Shown here piece after piece: positions 62,151 to 64,000 of a stretch of DNA of 64,000 nucleotides. The stretch lies in assembly GCA_903231505.1 (NCBI GenBank), contig CAFBRK010000039.1, forward strand, positions 1 to 64,000, in the 5' to 3' direction. The DNA is from Olavius algarvensis associated proteobacterium Delta 3 (GTDB lineage: Bacteria > Desulfobacterota > Desulfobacteria > Desulfobacterales > CAFBRK01). The position numbers were made by a program, and so were the translations under genes. The notes under the pieces are model-generated. The model did no database searches. It was given only the letters and a program-made list of their open reading frames with translations, and was not told the DNA's origin. The first letter of the stretch is position 1. Each line of letters opens with the position of its first letter.

Positions 62151-62335
62151 TCAAGGGTCCGAGGAACCAAGGGTCCAAGGGGTCGAGGGGTCGCTATTTA
62201 ACGAAGGCGATTCCAGATCTTTTGAAAAGCCCATTTCCGGATGCCGGCCTCCGCCGGCATGACGGAAGCAACACACTGACTCTTTGGTTATTTAGCGGTT
62301 CACTCGAACCCTTGAACCTTTGACCCCTTGAGTCC
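62151..62335. repeat. Facing AAGGGTC arrays between a kinase gene and its NtrC-type regulator
   Basis: CAAGGGTC/AAGGGGTC units (62151-62193), a centre with ATGCCGG/CCGGCAT hairpin (62241-62260), then AACCCTTG/GACCCCTT units (62304-62335) in the opposite orientation, ending next to the kinase stop. The two arms can pair in the kinase-regulator transcript. Confidence 0.75.
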
Positions 62336-62337
62336 TG

Positions 62338-63885
62338 TCACTCATCCAGCAACGGCAGGAAAATCGTCATGGTGGTTCCGACATCCTTGCGACTGGCCGC
62401 CATTATCCGCCCCCCCAGGCTTTCGACAATCATGAAACAGACGGAGAGCCCGAGTCCCGTCCCTTTTCCCGGGGCCTTCGTCGTAAAAAAGGGATCGAAA
62501 ACGTTGTCCAGGTGATCGTCCGAAATACCCGGCCCATTGTCGATAAACATCAATTTAATAAATTCCTGCGCACTGTCGTTTCCGGGTCCGTCCCGATTCT
62601 GGGTTTTGCTTCGGATAACCAGGGAGCCGTCTACGGATCCGTCCATCCCGGCGATCGCATCCGCCGCATTGATGATCAGATTGAGAAATACCTGTCGAAG
62701 CTGGTTCGAATCGGCCATCACCTTGTCTTTTCCGGCGCCCTTTTCCAGAGTTACTGAGATATTGGCAACCAGCGGTTGAACCTGAGCAACACTGACCAGA
62801 TCATCCAACACGTCGTGTACCGGCACCGGATCGAGTTCCCCGGTGGAAGGGCGCGAAAAATCGAGGAGTTGCCTGAGAATCATGCTGATGCGCTGAATTT
62901 CGTTTTCGGCCCTCTGGATGTACTCGGATCGTTCCGACCCAGGCAGATCCGCCTGTTTGAGCAGATCCAGATAGCCAATGATGATTCCGATAGGGTTGCC
63001 GATCTCATGGGCGATGCCGGAAGAGAGCCGCCCGACGGATGCAAGCTTTTCCGCCTGGATAATGTCCTTATGAGCCTTTTTCAGATCGACGTTTGTCTCT
63101 TCCAGAGTCTGGACCGTCTGGCGCAACGTCTCACGATCATCGGAAATTCGCTGAAAAAGGCTGTTCAGCGCCTTTGATAGCCGGTTGAATTCGCTTTCTC
63201 CCTGTTCGGACACAAAAAGGAGTGTATCCTCTTCCTGGAAGGATTCCGCACGCTTGAGCAGCCGGAGCATCGGGCGGACCGCAATTCTGGAAATTCGCAG
63301 CATTCCGATGAGGCTCAAAAGACCTGCATTGATCGATATGTAGATCAGGATAATACGTTGAATATCGCGAAGCTGCTGGTATATGCCTTCGAGGGGCAGC
63401 GCCATACTGATTGCCGCCACAACGACCCCATCGGCGTATAACGGCGCCGAATGGGCCATGTACTTGTCCCGCTTCCAGAACACACCCCAGGTGTCCCCGA
63501 AAAACTGCCGTTCCGAAATTTTTGTTTCAAATGCCTGGCGGGCGAGGGATTCGAGCTTTCCCCGGAGCGGGGCCTGGACGGAACCAAGATGTAACACCCG
63601 ATCCTTCCTGTCGACAACAACCATTTCCAGGAAGCCGACAGCATCCTGGAGGCGTATCAGTTCTCCCCTGAAAGATGCAGCGATCAGTGTGTCGGAGGAT
63701 ATGTCTAATGCCTGCAGGCGTTGTTCGAGTGAGTTGACAACCAGCTGGCCTTTGGCAATTTCGGTCCGAAGCAGCTCCTTCTGCAAGGTGGCGGTCATGA
63801 CCAGGTCGATCAACACCATGGCGAGGATAAGCAGAACCGCGAGGGTAAGAAATATTTTGCTCTTCAGTCCGAATGGAAAGGCCAT
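62338..63885 (-). CDS. Membrane sensor histidine kinase (partner of the NtrC-type regulator)
   Basis: 515 aa from the ATG at 63885 (MAFPFGLKSKIF). The 34-codon open extension upstream is encoded by repeats (RANGPTGKRAHGRTG) and is not counted. First membrane helix about 14-36, a periplasmic sensor of about 145 residues, a second helix about 186-206, then a HAMP-like linker, coiled coil and H box SSGIAHEIGNPIGII with His293. Further on are the N box FLNLIINAADAIAG, G1 DNGPGISDDHL and G2 GTGLGLSVCFMIVESLGG. The octamer array starts within 6 nt of the ATG, so no Shine-Dalgarno is visible. Confidence 0.9.
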   Translation of the reverse strand: MAFPFGLKSKIFLTLAVLLILAMVLIDLVMTATLQKELLRTEIAKGQLVVNSLEQRLQALDISSDTLIAASFRGELIRLQDAVGFLEMVVVDRKDRVLHLGSVQAPLRGKLESLARQAFETKISERQFFGDTWGVFWKRDKYMAHSAPLYADGVVVAAISMALPLEGIYQQLRDIQRIILIYISINAGLLSLIGMLRISRIAVRPMLRLLKRAESFQEEDTLLFVSEQGESEFNRLSKALNSLFQRISDDRETLRQTVQTLEETNVDLKKAHKDIIQAEKLASVGRLSSGIAHEIGNPIGIIIGYLDLLKQADLPGSERSEYIQRAENEIQRISMILRQLLDFSRPSTGELDPVPVHDVLDDLVSVAQVQPLVANISVTLEKGAGKDKVMADSNQLRQVFLNLIINAADAIAGMDGSVDGSLVIRSKTQNRDGPGNDSAQEFIKLMFIDNGPGISDDHLDNVFDPFFTTKAPGKGTGLGLSVCFMIVESLGGRIMAASRKDVGTTMTIFLPLLDE

Positions 63886-63888
63886 GGT

Positions 63889-64000
63889 TCGGTTTGCCAG
63901 TTGCCCCGTTCGCCCGTGGGCCCGTTTGCCCGTTGGCCCGTTGGCCCGGGGGCTGGTTGATTCGGTTCTACCGGATACAGGATCCAAGATTCAGGATCCA
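63889..64000. repeat. Octamer array at the start of the kinase gene, reaching the window edge
   Basis: GTTCGCCC/GTGGGCCC/GTTTGCCC units (63891-63948), then a GGTTGATTCGGTTCTACC joint and GGATACA/GGATCCA/GATTCA heptamers to the end. The array covers the place where the ribosome-binding site and promoter of the kinase would be expected. Confidence 0.8.

Noticed and set aside
63886..63987. N-terminal extension of the kinase at 62338
   Set aside because: The codons are octamer repeat units; the family-like sequence begins at MAFPFGLKSKIF.

Overview
The window looks like part of a chromosome from a Desulfobacterota (deltaproteobacterial, Desulfobacterales-like) anaerobe. The main reasons are a siroheme-dependent heme pathway (ahbC-hemB-ahbD), a very long pyrophosphate-type phosphofructokinase, and sigma-54 plus OmpR two-component systems beside ordinary Gram-negative housekeeping genes. 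The assignment is an inference from gene content. Nearly all genes are core functions and no complete phage, IS element or CRISPR array is visible.

Layout. 0-5 kb, minus strand: coaE, rho, rpmE, prfA, prmC (translation and termination genes). 5.1-9.5 kb: a CCA-adding enzyme-like gene, folC, rpsU and adk. 9.99-11.5 kb: tRNA-Arg(CCG) whose 3' 43 nt are repeated exactly 1417 bp downstream, bracketing an AT-richer insert with one unrecognised 277-aa gene. 11.7-14.2 kb: a 51-aa small protein, a 165-bp MITE-like element and an AsmA protein. 14.4-19.7 kb: a ClpX-like AAA+ ATPase and the ahbC-hemB-ahbD heme genes. 20.3-24.3 kb: a CBS-ACT protein, two small conserved-looking proteins and PPi-phosphofructokinase. 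24.5-27.5 kb: a small zinc-ribbon protein and an amino-acid ABC transporter. 28-33.3 kb: smc-ftsY and HU. 33.4-43.8 kb, minus strand: acyP, a divergent NAD-dependent DNA ligase, a nucleoside phosphorylase, an 83-aa protein, glyS/glyQ, a GHMP kinase, recO and mgtE. 44.1-50.4 kb: a RodZ-like protein, SurA-like chaperone, SurA-like lipoprotein and mfd. 50.4-57.3 kb: tRNA-Thr(CGT), an orphan histidine kinase, a 43-aa protein, IHF alpha, a GH13 sugar phosphorylase, fabH and an OmpA-domain protein. 57.3-63.9 kb: a nitronate monooxygenase-like enzyme and two two-component systems.

The most unusual feature is in the intergenic DNA. At least a dozen gaps hold degenerate tandem arrays with 6-9-nt (mostly 7-nt) units from about a dozen sequence families (for example CTCCGAC, CCTGAAA, CAGCATC, TTTGAGC, CCTTGAG, AATACCC, AAACACC, GTTTGGCC). 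Families are joined in fixed orders that recur at distant loci, differ by whole units, and often face each other as inverted arms. They lie between cotranscribed genes and right up against start codons, and a related repeat appears to have entered the recO reading frame. A second dispersed palindromic repeat (five copies) and a GGGCTTGCCCGCC palindrome are also scattered through the window.

Limits: all family names come from reading motifs. No homology search, folding program or codon statistic was run.
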